Source of the DNA: CAYYKK01 sp964467935
GTDB taxonomy: Bacteria > Myxococcota_A > Polyangia > Polyangiales > Polyangiaceae
Reading direction: 5' to 3'
Length of the DNA: 64,000 bases
NCBI GenBank assembly: GCA_964467935.1
Contig: CAYYKK010000001.1
Span: 57,698 to 121,697 of the forward strand
Under the pieces are notes generated by a model. The model saw only the letters and a program-made list of their open reading frames with translations, did not search any database and had not been told where the DNA came from. Position 1 is the stretch's first letter, and each line of letters begins with the position of its first letter. Position numbers and translations under genes: made by a program. Shown here piece by piece: positions 11,034 through 19,778 of the stretch.

Positions 11034-11156
11034 ACGACGCGCGCGAGCGCACGACGAGGGCCGTCACGACGCGTTCGTGGCGGCCTTCGGCGTTTTCGCG
11101 CGCGAGGTCGCGCTTCGCTTTCGGAGTGGCGGGACGCCCTGGTAGGCTGTCACGCT

Positions 11157-13265
11157 GTGGAATGGCTGCATGAACCCATCGTCCGGTACGCGGCGGGGGC
11201 CGCTCTGGTCCTCCTCGTGGTCGCGGTGGGGCGCAAGGCGTACGCGTGGTTCGCCGGCGCGGCCGAGCGCGAGCTCGCACGTCAGCTGTCGGAGGCCATC
11301 GCGGCGGGGGACCACAAGCTCGCGGGCGACATCCAGGTGCGCCGCGGCAACCTCGTCGAGGCGTCGCGCATCTTCCAGCGCGCCGGCGAGCACGCTCGCG
11401 CTGGCACCGTGCTCGCGATGCTCGGCCGCGACAAGGACGCGGCGGAGGAGTTCGAGAAGGGCTCGGAGTGGCGCAAGGCCGGGCCGCTCTACAAGAAGGT
11501 CGGCGACCTCGCGAAGGCGGCGGCGTGCTTCGAGCGGTCGAGCGAGCGCGAGGACAAGATCGCCGCCGCCGATTGTTGGTCCGCGTCGGGCGAGTCGTTG
11601 AAGGCCGCGCGCCTCTACCAGGACGCGGAGGACTTCGAGAAGGCCGCGGGCGCGTTCATGAAGGTCGACGATCTCGACGCGCTCGAGGTCGCGCTGACGA
11701 TGCTCGAGAACGCCGCGATCGCCGAGAAGGAGAATGCGAAGCGCAAGAAGCGCCTCTGGGCGCGCGCGGGCGAGGTCGGTCTGAAGCTCGGCGCCCACGA
11801 GCGCGCGGCGCGCGCGTTCGACGAGGCGGGCGACTTCGCGAAGGCGGCCGACGTCTACGAGAACGCGCTGAAGAAGTTCGACGTCGCCGCGGTGCTCTAC
11901 GGGGAGGCGGGGGACACGGTCGCCGCGAGCCGCTCGACGCGGGCGGCGGGCGGGGAGGCGAACGTCGAGGCTACGCGCTTGGCGCGCGCGCGTGCGAAGG
12001 GCGACACGGCGCTCGCCGAGAAGCTGACGGGCCGCGCGACGTCGAAGGACGAGCACCACGACGACGCGAGCGAAGAAGCCCGCGGGGCGACCTCGAAGGC
12101 CTCGAAGGACGGACCCTCGAAGGGCGCCACCGCCGCGACCGTCGTCCGCGCCGGCGCAGCGGTCGATCCGACGCTGCCCGCCGCCGTCGACGTCCGCGTT
12201 GATCGCGACGCGAAGAAGAGGACGCACGATCTCGAGGAGCGCTTCGAGCTCGCGGGTGAGCTCGGGCGCGGTGGGATGGGCGTCGTCTACCGCGCGAGGG
12301 ACCTCAAGCTCGGGCGGTTCGTCGCGCTGAAGTTCCTGCCGTCCGACGTCGAGCCCGGATCGACGATGGCGCGGCTCTTCCGTCGTGAGGCCCGCGCCGC
12401 GGCGGCGCTCAGCCACCCCGGGATCGTCACCGTCTACGACGTCGGTGAGCTCGACGGTCGTGAGTTCATCGCGATGGAGCTCGTCGAGGGCACGACGCTC
12501 GATCGCGTCCTCGAGCAGAACGGGCCGCTGGCCGTAGCGGAGGCGCTCGACGTCATGGAGAAGGTCCTCGAGGCGATCGAGTACGCGCATGGCAAGAGCG
12601 TCATCCACCGCGATCTCAAGCCCGCGAACATGATGCGCACGAAGAGCGGGATCAAGATCATGGATTTCGGTCTCGCGAAGGTGATGACGTCGAAGAGCTC
12701 GGGCAACACCGTGGTCGGCGGTACGCCGAACTACATGCCCCCCGAACAGGCGACGGGGCACGCGGATCATCGATCGGACGTGTTCTCGCTCGGCGTCTCG
12801 TTCTACGAGCTGCTCACCGGCACGCTCCCGGGAAGGCCGGGGGAGCCCGCGAGCACGGCGACCCACTACCCCTCGCCGCGCGAGCGCGTGAGCGAGGTGC
12901 CCGCGCGCCTCTCGGAGCTCGTGATGCACTGCCTCGAGCGCAACCGCGAGGAGCGCGCGCAGGACGTGGTCGGCGTGCTGCGCGAGGTGCGCGAGATTCG
13001 AGAGGAGCTCCGCGAGGCGACGGCCAAGGCCGCCGCGAAGCGCGACGGTCGGGGCGTCACCGGCGTCGGCGGGTCGCCGAGCTCCCGCCGCGTCGAGCCG
13101 ACGCCGCAGCGGCGGCCGCTCCCTGCGCGCATCGCGCGCGAGGAGGACGACGAGCCGGCCGCGGCGCGGATCGAGCGCATCGGGCCCGCCCCGAAGGCGA
13201 GCCCCGCGCCGAAGGCGAGCCCGGTCCCGAAGGCGAGCCCCGGTCCGAAGGGGCGCCTTCGGTAG
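11157..13265 (+). CDS. Membrane-anchored TPR-like / Ser-Thr protein kinase
   Basis: 702 residues from a GTG at 11157. One transmembrane helix (about residues 8-24, YAAGAALVLLVVAVG) is followed by short helical repeats of TPR/sel1 character to about residue 290 (GDFAKAADVYENALKK and similar), then a charged linker. The Hanks-type kinase domain sits at about 363-630: Gly loop LGRGGMGVVY, Lys392, HRDLKPANMM with catalytic Asp486, DFG at Asp503, and PNYMPPEQ. The domain order (anchor and repeats first, kinase last) is the reverse of PknB-type enzymes. The tail has tandem PKASP repeats. The short N-terminus before the helix suggests that repeats and kinase share one face of the membrane, so the repeats probably bind a cytosolic partner or substrate. 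123 bases after fadA; probably its own transcript. Confidence 0.88.
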   Translation: MEWLHEPIVRYAAGAALVLLVVAVGRKAYAWFAGAAERELARQLSEAIAAGDHKLAGDIQVRRGNLVEASRIFQRAGEHARAGTVLAMLGRDKDAAEEFEKGSEWRKAGPLYKKVGDLAKAAACFERSSEREDKIAAADCWSASGESLKAARLYQDAEDFEKAAGAFMKVDDLDALEVALTMLENAAIAEKENAKRKKRLWARAGEVGLKLGAHERAARAFDEAGDFAKAADVYENALKKFDVAAVLYGEAGDTVAASRSTRAAGGEANVEATRLARARAKGDTALAEKLTGRATSKDEHHDDASEEARGATSKASKDGPSKGATAATVVRAGAAVDPTLPAAVDVRVDRDAKKRTHDLEERFELAGELGRGGMGVVYRARDLKLGRFVALKFLPSDVEPGSTMARLFRREARAAAALSHPGIVTVYDVGELDGREFIAMELVEGTTLDRVLEQNGPLAVAEALDVMEKVLEAIEYAHGKSVIHRDLKPANMMRTKSGIKIMDFGLAKVMTSKSSGNTVVGGTPNYMPPEQATGHADHRSDVFSLGVSFYELLTGTLPGRPGEPASTATHYPSPRERVSEVPARLSELVMHCLERNREERAQDVVGVLREVREIREELREATAKAAAKRDGRGVTGVGGSPSSRRVEPTPQRRPLPARIAREEDDEPAAARIERIGPAPKASPAPKASPVPKASPGPKGRLR
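13185..13251 (+). repeat. 18-bp tandem repeat in the kinase C-terminus
   Basis: About 3.7 copies of an 18-base unit encoding (P-K-A-S-P-x), at the very end of the kinase gene. The copies differ by a few bases, so the array is probably length-variable between strains (inference). Confidence 0.7.
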
Positions 13266-13328
13266 TTTCGCGCGAGGCCCTGGTCCCGCGCCATCTCGGC
13301 GCTACGATGAGGAGCATCCACCGATCGC

Positions 13329-13336
13329 AAGGAGGG
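13329..13336 (+). promoter_or_regulatory. Ribosome binding site deciding the start of the next gene
   Basis: AAGGAGGG ending six bases before the ATG at 13343. It favours this start over an in-frame ATG at 13307 that would put a basic, non-signal extension before the signal peptide. Confidence 0.75.
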
Positions 13337-13342
13337 TGCGTC

Positions 13343-14065
13343 ATGGGTGCTCGTTGGTACTTCGGGCAACGGTCGCGGATCCGCGCGGGGGCGATCGCCG
13401 CCGCGTTCGTCGTGGGGTCGCTCGGGGCGAGCGGCGAGGCGCTCGCCGATCCACCGAGCCGAGAGCTGCGCGTCTCGGTGCTCCCCGACGCGAGCCCGTT
13501 CGCGTACGACTTCGTGGGACGCGGCGACGGCGCGGTCGAGGGGGTCGGCATCGCGTCGCTCATCGCGACGAGCCGCAGCCTCGCGCGCGTCGCCGACGAG
13601 CGGGGGCTGAGCCGCCTCTGCGTCTCGCGGTCCTGCGCGCCGCTGTCGCTGGCTCGCATCGCCGACACGTACGACGCGTCCCTCGGCGCGTCCTCCTCGC
13701 TCACGCTCGACGGCGCCGTGCGCGCGAGAGAGACGATCGCGCGCACTTCGCCGAAGCGCGCGACCGGCTGGGCCTTCGCGCCCCTCGGCTTCGCGCTCGA
13801 CGGGCTCGGTGTCGCGAGCGCGATCGGCCAGTTCGATCCGCTGCGCGCCACCGGCGGCAGATCCGCCGAAGGCGCCGGCCGTGACGTCGCGGTGCGCACG
13901 GCCGGTGGGGCGACGTTCCTCGCGCTCGGGCTCCCGCTGACGGGGCTCGGCCTCTGGGCCCTGCTGACGCCCGACACGGTCGCCGAGGCGCACCCGCCGA
14001 TCCCGCGCGACACGATGCCGCTCCCGGGCGGCCTCGCGCTCGGCCCGCGCGGCTTGGTCTTCTGA
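13343..14065 (+). CDS. Exported or membrane protein of unknown function
   Basis: 240 residues from the ATG at 13343, chosen by its strong ribosome site. The N-terminus is a signal peptide (RAGAIAAAFVVGSLGASGEA, cleavage near ALADP). A middle part with two cysteines (LSRLCVSRSCAPLSLARIA) follows, and then two hydrophobic stretches, one around GFALDGLGVASAIG and a stronger one, TFLALGLPLTGLGLWALL. I do not recognise the protein. It may sit in the inner membrane with most residues outside. It stands 77 bases after the kinase gene and 35 before the TerB-like gene, all on one strand, so co-transcription is possible. Confidence 0.7.
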   Translation: MGARWYFGQRSRIRAGAIAAAFVVGSLGASGEALADPPSRELRVSVLPDASPFAYDFVGRGDGAVEGVGIASLIATSRSLARVADERGLSRLCVSRSCAPLSLARIADTYDASLGASSSLTLDGAVRARETIARTSPKRATGWAFAPLGFALDGLGVASAIGQFDPLRATGGRSAEGAGRDVAVRTAGGATFLALGLPLTGLGLWALLTPDTVAEAHPPIPRDTMPLPGGLALGPRGLVF

Positions 14066-14100
14066 CGGCCGGGCGCGCGTTCGAGGTAAGCTCGGCCGCG

Positions 14101-14427
14101 ATGGCCGATCGAAACACCGACCTCGAGATCAACGCAGAGGCGATCAAGCTCCTCGTGCAGGTCGCCTCTGCGAACGATCACGTCCACCCGAAGGAGCGCG
14201 ATTTTCTCGTGCGGCTCGCGAGGGCCTGGAAGGTCTCCGACGTGCTCGAGGGGCTGCTCGCCGCGCTCGACGGAGGGACGCCGCTCGCGCAGCCCCAGCT
14301 CGCCATGCTCCGGCCGCGCGCGGACAAGGTGATCACGGCGGCCGAGGCGCTCATCGCCGTCGACGGTGAGGTCGACGCCGACGAGGACGAGATGCTCGCC
14401 GAGCTGAAGACGCTGCTCGGCCGCTAG
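14101..14427 (+). CDS. TerB-like small helical protein
   Basis: 108 residues, no signal peptide. Two halves each carry the acidic-helix pattern of the TerB (tellurite-resistance) fold: KLLVQVASANDHVHPKERDF and AAEALIAVDGEVDADEDEML. In TerB the conserved acidic residues bind metal, and such domains are often found beside membrane or signalling proteins. Full tellurite resistance needs other ter genes, which are absent here, so the role is open. Its stop codon (14425-14427) abuts the stop codon of the convergent aldo/keto reductase gene with no spacer. Confidence 0.75.
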   Translation: MADRNTDLEINAEAIKLLVQVASANDHVHPKERDFLVRLARAWKVSDVLEGLLAALDGGTPLAQPQLAMLRPRADKVITAAEALIAVDGEVDADEDEMLAELKTLLGR

Positions 14428-15411
14428 CTACCGGTTCACGAACCGCATGCCCACCTCCGCGTAGCGAAGGCCGGCGGCGGCGCCCTTCGGGAACGCGGCC
14501 TCGAGGCGTCGGCGATCTTCGGACGAGAGCGTGAGCGCCTCGGCCGCTGCGTTCTCCTCGAGGTAGCGACGCCGCTTCGTCCCGGGGATGGGGACGATGA
14601 AGTCGCCTTGCGCGAGCACCCACGCGAGCGCGAGCTGCGAGGCCGTCGCGCCCTTCTCCTTCGCGATCTCTTCGACCTTGGAGACGAGCTCGAGGTTCTT
14701 CGCGAACGCCTCGCCTTGGAAGCGCGGGTTCGTCCTGCGGAAGTCGTCGGGCGCGAGATCCTCGAACCGCTTGATCTGACCGGTCAAGAAGCCGCGACCG
14801 AGGGGGCTGTAGGCGAGGAAGCCGATCCCGAGCTCGCGGCACGTCGCGAGGATGTCGTCCTCGGGGTCGCGCGACCAGAGCGAGTACTCCGTCTGCACCG
14901 ACGTGATGGGGTGGACCGCGTGCGCGCGGCGGAGCGTGTCGGCGCTCGCCTCGGAGAGGCCGATCGCGCGCACCTTCCCGGCCTTCACGAGATCCACGAG
15001 CGCTCCGACGCTCTCTTCGATCGGCGTCTCGGGGTCGACGCGATGCAGCTGGTAGAGGTCGATGACGTCGACGCCGAGGCGGCGCAGGCTCCCGTCGCAC
15101 GAGCGCGCGATGTACGCCGGCGTGCCGTTCACGCCGCGCGCCGAGGGGTTCGCCGGATCGCGGACGATGCCGCACTTCGTCGCCACGATGACGCGGTCGC
15201 GTCGATCGGCGATCGCGCGCCCGACGAGCTCTTCGTTCGTGTGCGGACCGTACATGTCGGCCGTGTCGAGCAGGGTGACGCCGAGCTCGATCGCCCGGTG
15301 GATGGTGGCGATCGACTCGGCCTCGTCGCGCGGGCCGTAGAAGTCGCTCATCCCCATGCAGCCGAGGCCGATGGCGGGAACGTCGAGTGATCCGAGCTTG
15401 CGCTTGTGCAT
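14428..15411 (-). CDS. Aldo/keto reductase
   Basis: 327 residues from the ATG 15411-15409 (MHKRKLGSLDVPAIGLGCMG). The family tetrad is visible: Asp and Tyr in LLDTADMYGPHTNEELVGRA, Lys in RVIVATKCG, His in DLYQLHRVD. The NADP-binding end has YSPLGRGFLTGQI and VPIPGTKRRRYLEENA. The sequence style (GCMGMSDFYG) is that of the soluble YakC/AKR13-like group, which reduces small aldehydes and quinones with NADPH; the physiological substrate is unknown. The gene runs toward the TerB-like gene, and the two stop codons touch (CTAGCTA at the junction). A longer open frame upstream is on the shadow of the divergent genes. Confidence 0.92.
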   Translation of the reverse strand: MHKRKLGSLDVPAIGLGCMGMSDFYGPRDEAESIATIHRAIELGVTLLDTADMYGPHTNEELVGRAIADRRDRVIVATKCGIVRDPANPSARGVNGTPAYIARSCDGSLRRLGVDVIDLYQLHRVDPETPIEESVGALVDLVKAGKVRAIGLSEASADTLRRAHAVHPITSVQTEYSLWSRDPEDDILATCRELGIGFLAYSPLGRGFLTGQIKRFEDLAPDDFRRTNPRFQGEAFAKNLELVSKVEEIAKEKGATASQLALAWVLAQGDFIVPIPGTKRRRYLEENAAAEALTLSSEDRRRLEAAFPKGAAAGLRYAEVGMRFVNR

Positions 15412-15563
15412 CGCGTGCCTCCTCGCGCGCTCTCTTAGTCCTCGTTCGCCGAGCCGCAACCGCCACGCGCGTCGAGCGCGCGCCGGCGACGTGCACCGCG
15501 GGCGAGGCCGCGAGGACGAAGGATCGCATCGCGCGGTGGTACGCGACGCCGCGGGACGGGGCA

Positions 15564-16181
15564 TCAGTCGACGAGCGCGCGCACGTCGGCGATGCCGATG
15601 CGCTTTCGTACGACGTCGTCGCGCTCGAGCGCCGAGAGCATGAAGTGCGCGACGTCGTCGCGCGAGACCTTCATCTGTCCGTGGCCGGGCATCGCGTCGA
15701 TGGCGATCTGGTACTGACCTTCGCCCGGCTCGTCGGTCAGCGACGGCGGACAGACGGCGATCCAATCGACCGGGCTCTCCTCGAGGGCGGCGAGCTGCCG
15801 CGCGTGCTCGCGCGTCACGGCCTCGAAGCGCGCGGGCACGCGCTCGTAGAACAGCCACCCCGACAGGAGCGACACGAGGCGGGCGATGCCGCGGGCCTCC
15901 ATGGCGTAGAGCACGTTGCGCGTGCCGCTCGACAGCACGGTCGTCACGCGCCCGTCGTCGCCCGCGCCGAGCGCGATCAGCACGGCCTCGGTGTCGTCGA
16001 TGGTCGCCTCGACGTCGCGGAGCGTCTCTGCGTCGCCGACGAGGAAGGTGAGCCGCGGATGCGAGAGCTCGAGGCGCGCGGGATCTCGCACGAGCGCCTT
16101 CACCGAGTGGTCTTCGCCGAGCGCGCGACGGAGGAGGCGCGATCCCGTTCGACCCGTGGCACCGAACAACGCGAGCTTCAC
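15564..16181 (-). CDS. NAD(P)-binding oxidoreductase, NmrA/BLVRB-like SDR
   Basis: 205 residues. The N-terminal Rossmann motif is MKLALFGATGRTGSRLLRRA. Then VKALVRDPARLEL, the switch region TLRDVEATIDDTEAVLIALG, and a C-terminal VSRDDVAHFMLSALE segment, all typical of short atypical SDR proteins related to biliverdin reductase B and NmrA. No Tyr-x-x-x-Lys catalytic pair is seen in the place used by classical SDRs, which is normal for this group. It may be a flavin/quinone-type reductase or an NAD(P) sensor. It lies 152 bases upstream of, and on the same strand as, the aldo/keto reductase. Confidence 0.88.
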   Translation of the reverse strand: MKLALFGATGRTGSRLLRRALGEDHSVKALVRDPARLELSHPRLTFLVGDAETLRDVEATIDDTEAVLIALGAGDDGRVTTVLSSGTRNVLYAMEARGIARLVSLLSGWLFYERVPARFEAVTREHARQLAALEESPVDWIAVCPPSLTDEPGEGQYQIAIDAMPGHGQMKVSRDDVAHFMLSALERDDVVRKRIGIADVRALVD

Positions 16182-16288
16182 GAGTGACTCCTAGGGGGGA
16201 GTGTGGGTCTGGTGAAGACCACCCGCCAGATCTCTGGTGGGGAACCTTGACACCGAGGGGCCCGCGCTGCTGTCGTGGCTCGGGCACC

Positions 16289-16636
16289 ATGGCGGGCTCG
16301 GTCGACAGCACGGGACCTATCGAAACGTTCTGCCAGCGGGCCGACGCCGCACCCGTCAGCCGGCGCAGCTCGTTCATGTTCGAGCCCATCTGCGTCGGCG
16401 ATCGCGTGCTGCTCTGCTTCGGCGCGGCGGACGACGGCGGCGCGCCGTACGCCCTCAAGATCCGCGGCCCGAGCGGCGCGGTGCTGCTCGATCGGATCCT
16501 GCGCGTGCTGCCGACGGGCATGCCGCAGAGCGAGCCGCCCGTCGAGCTCGTCGTGAGCGCCCGCGGCGACTACGCGATCGAGATCCGAGAGGTGCGCGGC
16601 ACGAGCTGGGGCAAGGCGACGCTCCACGTGGCGTGA
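16289..16636 (+). CDS. Small protein of unknown function, beta-sandwich-like
   Basis: 115 residues from the ATG at 16289; the frame is open to 16184, but that extension is Pro/Arg/Cys-rich and unlike a coding start. No signal peptide is evident. The body alternates short strands (SFMFEPICVGDRVLLCFGAA, PVELVVSARGDYAIEIREVR), a pattern close to the pre-peptidase C-terminal type of beta-sandwich, but it is too short and divergent to assign. No Shine-Dalgarno site supports the start. Divergent from the SDR gene with a ~107-base gap. Confidence 0.55.
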   Translation: MAGSVDSTGPIETFCQRADAAPVSRRSSFMFEPICVGDRVLLCFGAADDGGAPYALKIRGPSGAVLLDRILRVLPTGMPQSEPPVELVVSARGDYAIEIREVRGTSWGKATLHVA

Positions 16637-16765
16637 TGCGGCCGGAGCGCGCAGAGCTGGCCGCGTCGACGCGGTCGTCGTTCGCGGCGAAGCGCGGTCC
16701 TTCGTGGGCGGTCGCATGGGAGCTTCCCCTCTACGCGGGGCCGCGCCATCGGTTCCAACCCCGAG

Positions 16766-17884
16766 GTGATTCGCTCGGCGACCGTTCAGTCACGCAAGGG
16801 GCTGGGGGGGGCTGACGTGGACGCGACCAAGGGGCGGGGGGAGTCCATCGATCTGCGCGAGGCCAGGCTCGAGGCCATGCTCCGCGTGCTGCCGCAGGCC
16901 GTGTTCGAGCTCGATCGCGAGGGGCGCTTCCTCGCCGTGCACGGCGGCGAGATCGAGCTCATCGCGCCACGCGACGAGGTGCTCGGGCGGCTCTACGCCG
17001 AGGTGCTCGGTGGTTTCCCCGTGCTCGTGAAGGCCATGGCAGAGCTGCTCACGGCCGCGTTCGCGGGGGAGCGCGCGTCGAGCGAGTACTCGCTTCCGTC
17101 ACCGGGGGGCGAGCGAGTGTACGAGGCCCGCGCCGTCGCGGCCACGGCCGATCGCGCGATCGTGGTCGTGAGCGACGTGACCGAGTCGCGGCGCCTGCTC
17201 GCGCGCCTCGTCGTCGCCGATCGGCAACGGGCCGTGAGCTCGCTCGGAGGGCTCCTCGTCCACGAGATCGCGACGCCGACGACCTACGTGCTCGGCTCGC
17301 TCGAGACGCTGTCCCTTCGCCTCCCGGCCGGGAGCGAGGCGGCGGAGCTGCTCGCGATCGCGCGAGACGGGGCGAAGCAGCTCGCGGAGATCTGCCGCGA
17401 GTTTCGCGCCCTCGCCCGCGCCGACGAGGCGATCACCGACGCCGATCCGCGCGAGACGCTCGCGCGCGCGCTGCGCTTCTCGGGGCCGATGCGCGGCGCC
17501 ATCCCGGTCGAGCTCGACGCCGTGCCGGTCCCCCGGGTGGCCGTCCCCGAGGTGCGGCTCGGGCAGGTGTTCCTGAACCTCCTCGCCAACGCCGCCTACG
17601 CGCTGCGCGCGACGCCCGACCCTCGGATCGTCGTGCGCGTCCGCGAGCGCGACGGGCGCGTCGAGGTCTCGGTGAGCGACGTCGGCGTAGGCGTCGCGCC
17701 CGAGAATCTCGGGCGGATCTTCGAGCCGTTCTTCACCACCAAGCCGTCCGGGGAAGGCACCGGTCTCGGCCTGTTCGTCGCGAAGCGGCTGCTCGAAGAG
17801 CACGGCGCGACCATCACCTGCGAGAGTCGGCTCGGCGTCGGCACGACCTTCCACCTCTCGCTCCCCGTGGTGACGCCGACCTGA
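16766..17884 (+). CDS. PAS-domain sensor histidine kinase (orphan)
   Basis: Up to 372 residues from a GTG at 16766; a second GTG at 16817, behind a G-rich stretch, may be the true start (numbering here uses 16766). A PAS domain covers about 35-140 (VFELDREGRFLAVHGGEIEL). The phosphoacceptor is His166 in GGLLVHEIATPTTYVLGSLE, an unusual H-box where the common 'HEINNP' reads HEIATP. The ATPase domain has the N box with Asn270/Asn274 (FLNLLANAAYAL), Asp304 in VSDVGVGVAPENLG, FEPFFTTK and GEGTGLGLFVAKRL. No transmembrane span is visible, so it senses a cytosolic signal or redox state. No response regulator is adjacent. It precedes the octaheme cytochrome gene by 68 bases on the same strand, so a shared transcript is possible. 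Confidence 0.88.
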   Translation: MIRSATVQSRKGLGGADVDATKGRGESIDLREARLEAMLRVLPQAVFELDREGRFLAVHGGEIELIAPRDEVLGRLYAEVLGGFPVLVKAMAELLTAAFAGERASSEYSLPSPGGERVYEARAVAATADRAIVVVSDVTESRRLLARLVVADRQRAVSSLGGLLVHEIATPTTYVLGSLETLSLRLPAGSEAAELLAIARDGAKQLAEICREFRALARADEAITDADPRETLARALRFSGPMRGAIPVELDAVPVPRVAVPEVRLGQVFLNLLANAAYALRATPDPRIVVRVRERDGRVEVSVSDVGVGVAPENLGRIFEPFFTTKPSGEGTGLGLFVAKRLLEEHGATITCESRLGVGTTFHLSLPVVTPT

Positions 17885-17952
17885 GCGGCGGTACCGTCAC
17901 CTTGCCGGCGCGCGGGACCGGGGAGTAGCCTCTATCGCGGAGCCGCTGCGTC

Positions 17953-19737
17953 ATGACCGCCTTTTCGTCGTGGAGCCCTCGAAAGAAGGCGTGGCTCGCA
18001 GCGGGCGTGGCGGCCGCGTCGATCGGGCTGCTCGGCTCGCAGGTCGCGCGTTGGCTCGCGCTGACGACACCCCCGGTCGTCGTCGGCGCGCCGGCGAGGA
18101 GCGCGACGCCGCCGCTCATCGCCTCGGCCGTGTCCCGCCCCGAGACCTATTCGAACATCTACAAGTACGACTACGTCGGGCCCGAGACGTGCGGCGCGTG
18201 CCACGAGAAGAACTACGCGAAGTGGAAGAACCACCCGCACAGTCGAATGAACCGCAACGCGTCCGCCGGCTCGGTCGTCGGCGATTTCGCGGACGCGCGG
18301 ATCGACTACGGCGGCGGCCACGCGACGTTCTCGAAGGGACAGGGCGAGTACTTGATGACGATCTTCGACGGCGCCGAGGCCGTCCGTCGCTTCAAGGTGA
18401 CGCGCGTGGTCGGCAGTCGGTTCATCCAGATGTACATCGGCGTCGAGACGGACGGGCCCGAGCCCGCGGGCGATCCGGTCTACACCGAAGAGGTGAAGCT
18501 GCCGTTCTCGTATTGGATCGATCGGAAGGAGTGGTTCCCGCAGACCTACGACGAGGACGTCGACGGCATCGAGTACGACGAGAAGAAGAACCTCACGCCG
18601 GCCTACGATTACCGCGGCAAGGCGAGCGGTCGCTGGCGGCACGTGTGCATCAAGTGCCACAACACGTATCCCTACGCGCTCCGCTTCGATCCTGGGGCGA
18701 AGGGCATCTTCCTAGGCTTCCCCGCCGCCGACATCGCGCTCAAGGCGAAGCCGCTCGGCCTGCACGCCGAGTCGACGGGGCTCTCCGACGTGGATCCGTC
18801 CGAGCTCGTCACGCTCGGGATCAGCTGCGAGAGCTGTCATTTCGGCGGGCGCGAGCACGCGCAGAAGGGCGCGTCGGTGAGCTTCCTGCCGAAGAGCGAC
18901 GACCTCACCCTCGCCGTCTCCGCCGAGGGCACCGGCGAGAGCCCGTACGCCGTGAACTCGATCTGTCACCAGTGCCACGCGGCGGAGCCTCAAGGGCCGC
19001 TCTATCCCGACGGCTCGGCCAGCTGGAACGCGCGCGAGGCCGCCGATCTCGTCGAGAGCGCGTGCAAGAAGAAGATCTCGTGCATCGACTGTCACAACCC
19101 CCACGAGGCCGGGCCCGACAAACCGAACGCGCCCGACAACCCGGCCCACGTCGACGCGTGCCTCGGCTGCCACTCGGAGCTCCGCGCGCCCGAAGCGCAG
19201 CTCGCGCACGGCCACCACGCGAAGGGCGACGGGGTGGGCTGCCTCGACTGCCACATGCCGCGCATCGTCCACGGCCTCGCCGGCTTCACGCGCACGCATC
19301 GGATCTCGTCGCCGACCGATCCTCGCATGCTCCGCGCCGACGAGCCCAACGCGTGCAACCTCTGCCACCTCGACAAGTCGCTGAAGTGGACGCTCGACGC
19401 GCTGTCGTCGAAGTGGGGGAAGAAGCCCGACATGGGCGCGGGGTTCGTCGCGTCGGACGAGCCGCTCGGCAAGGTGTGGCTCAAGCACAAGGAGCCGGTC
19501 GTGCGCCACGTCGCGGCCGCCGCGTATGGCCGCTCGTCGATGGGCGCCGCCGCGCTTCCGTTCATCCTGCCGCTGCTCGACGATCCGAGCCCGCCCGTGC
19601 GCATGTTCTCCGTGCTCGCCGTGGAGGACGCGCTCGATCGCCGGATCGGCACCGACGAGTACACGCCTTGGGCGCCGCCCGACGTGCGCGAGAAGCAGAT
19701 GGAAGCGCTCTCTCGCGCCGCCGCCGACGCGCGCTGA
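17953..19737 (+). CDS. Octaheme c-type cytochrome with C-terminal HEAT-like region
   Basis: 594 residues. An N-terminal anchor helix or uncleaved signal (KKAWLAAGVAAASIGLLGSQ) places it in the periplasm. Eight CxxCH heme c sites start at about residues 80, 232, 292, 338, 377, 403, 430 and 468: CGACH, CIKCH, CESCH, CHQCH, CIDCH, CLGCH, CLDCH, CNLCH. Between sites 1 and 2 is a ~150-residue non-heme domain with YWIDRKEWFPQTYDED. After the last heme the protein ends with helical repeats (VVRHVAAAAYGRSSMGAAAL, VRMFSVLAVEDALDR) of HEAT type. Related multiheme proteins move electrons in the periplasm or reduce nitrogen/sulfur oxyanions; no catalytic CxxCK site is present, so I call it an electron-transfer protein. 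The alcohol dehydrogenase gene follows after 41 bases. Confidence 0.9.
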   Translation: MTAFSSWSPRKKAWLAAGVAAASIGLLGSQVARWLALTTPPVVVGAPARSATPPLIASAVSRPETYSNIYKYDYVGPETCGACHEKNYAKWKNHPHSRMNRNASAGSVVGDFADARIDYGGGHATFSKGQGEYLMTIFDGAEAVRRFKVTRVVGSRFIQMYIGVETDGPEPAGDPVYTEEVKLPFSYWIDRKEWFPQTYDEDVDGIEYDEKKNLTPAYDYRGKASGRWRHVCIKCHNTYPYALRFDPGAKGIFLGFPAADIALKAKPLGLHAESTGLSDVDPSELVTLGISCESCHFGGREHAQKGASVSFLPKSDDLTLAVSAEGTGESPYAVNSICHQCHAAEPQGPLYPDGSASWNAREAADLVESACKKKISCIDCHNPHEAGPDKPNAPDNPAHVDACLGCHSELRAPEAQLAHGHHAKGDGVGCLDCHMPRIVHGLAGFTRTHRISSPTDPRMLRADEPNACNLCHLDKSLKWTLDALSSKWGKKPDMGAGFVASDEPLGKVWLKHKEPVVRHVAAAAYGRSSMGAAALPFILPLLDDPSPPVRMFSVLAVEDALDRRIGTDEYTPWAPPDVREKQMEALSRAAADAR

Positions 19738-19778
19738 GGCGCCGCGCGCGTACGTGAAACGTGCTACGAGGCGGGACC

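Noticed and set aside
14101..14427. Tellurite resistance locus
   Set aside because: Only a single TerB-like domain is present; no terC, terD or terZ-like genes are near.
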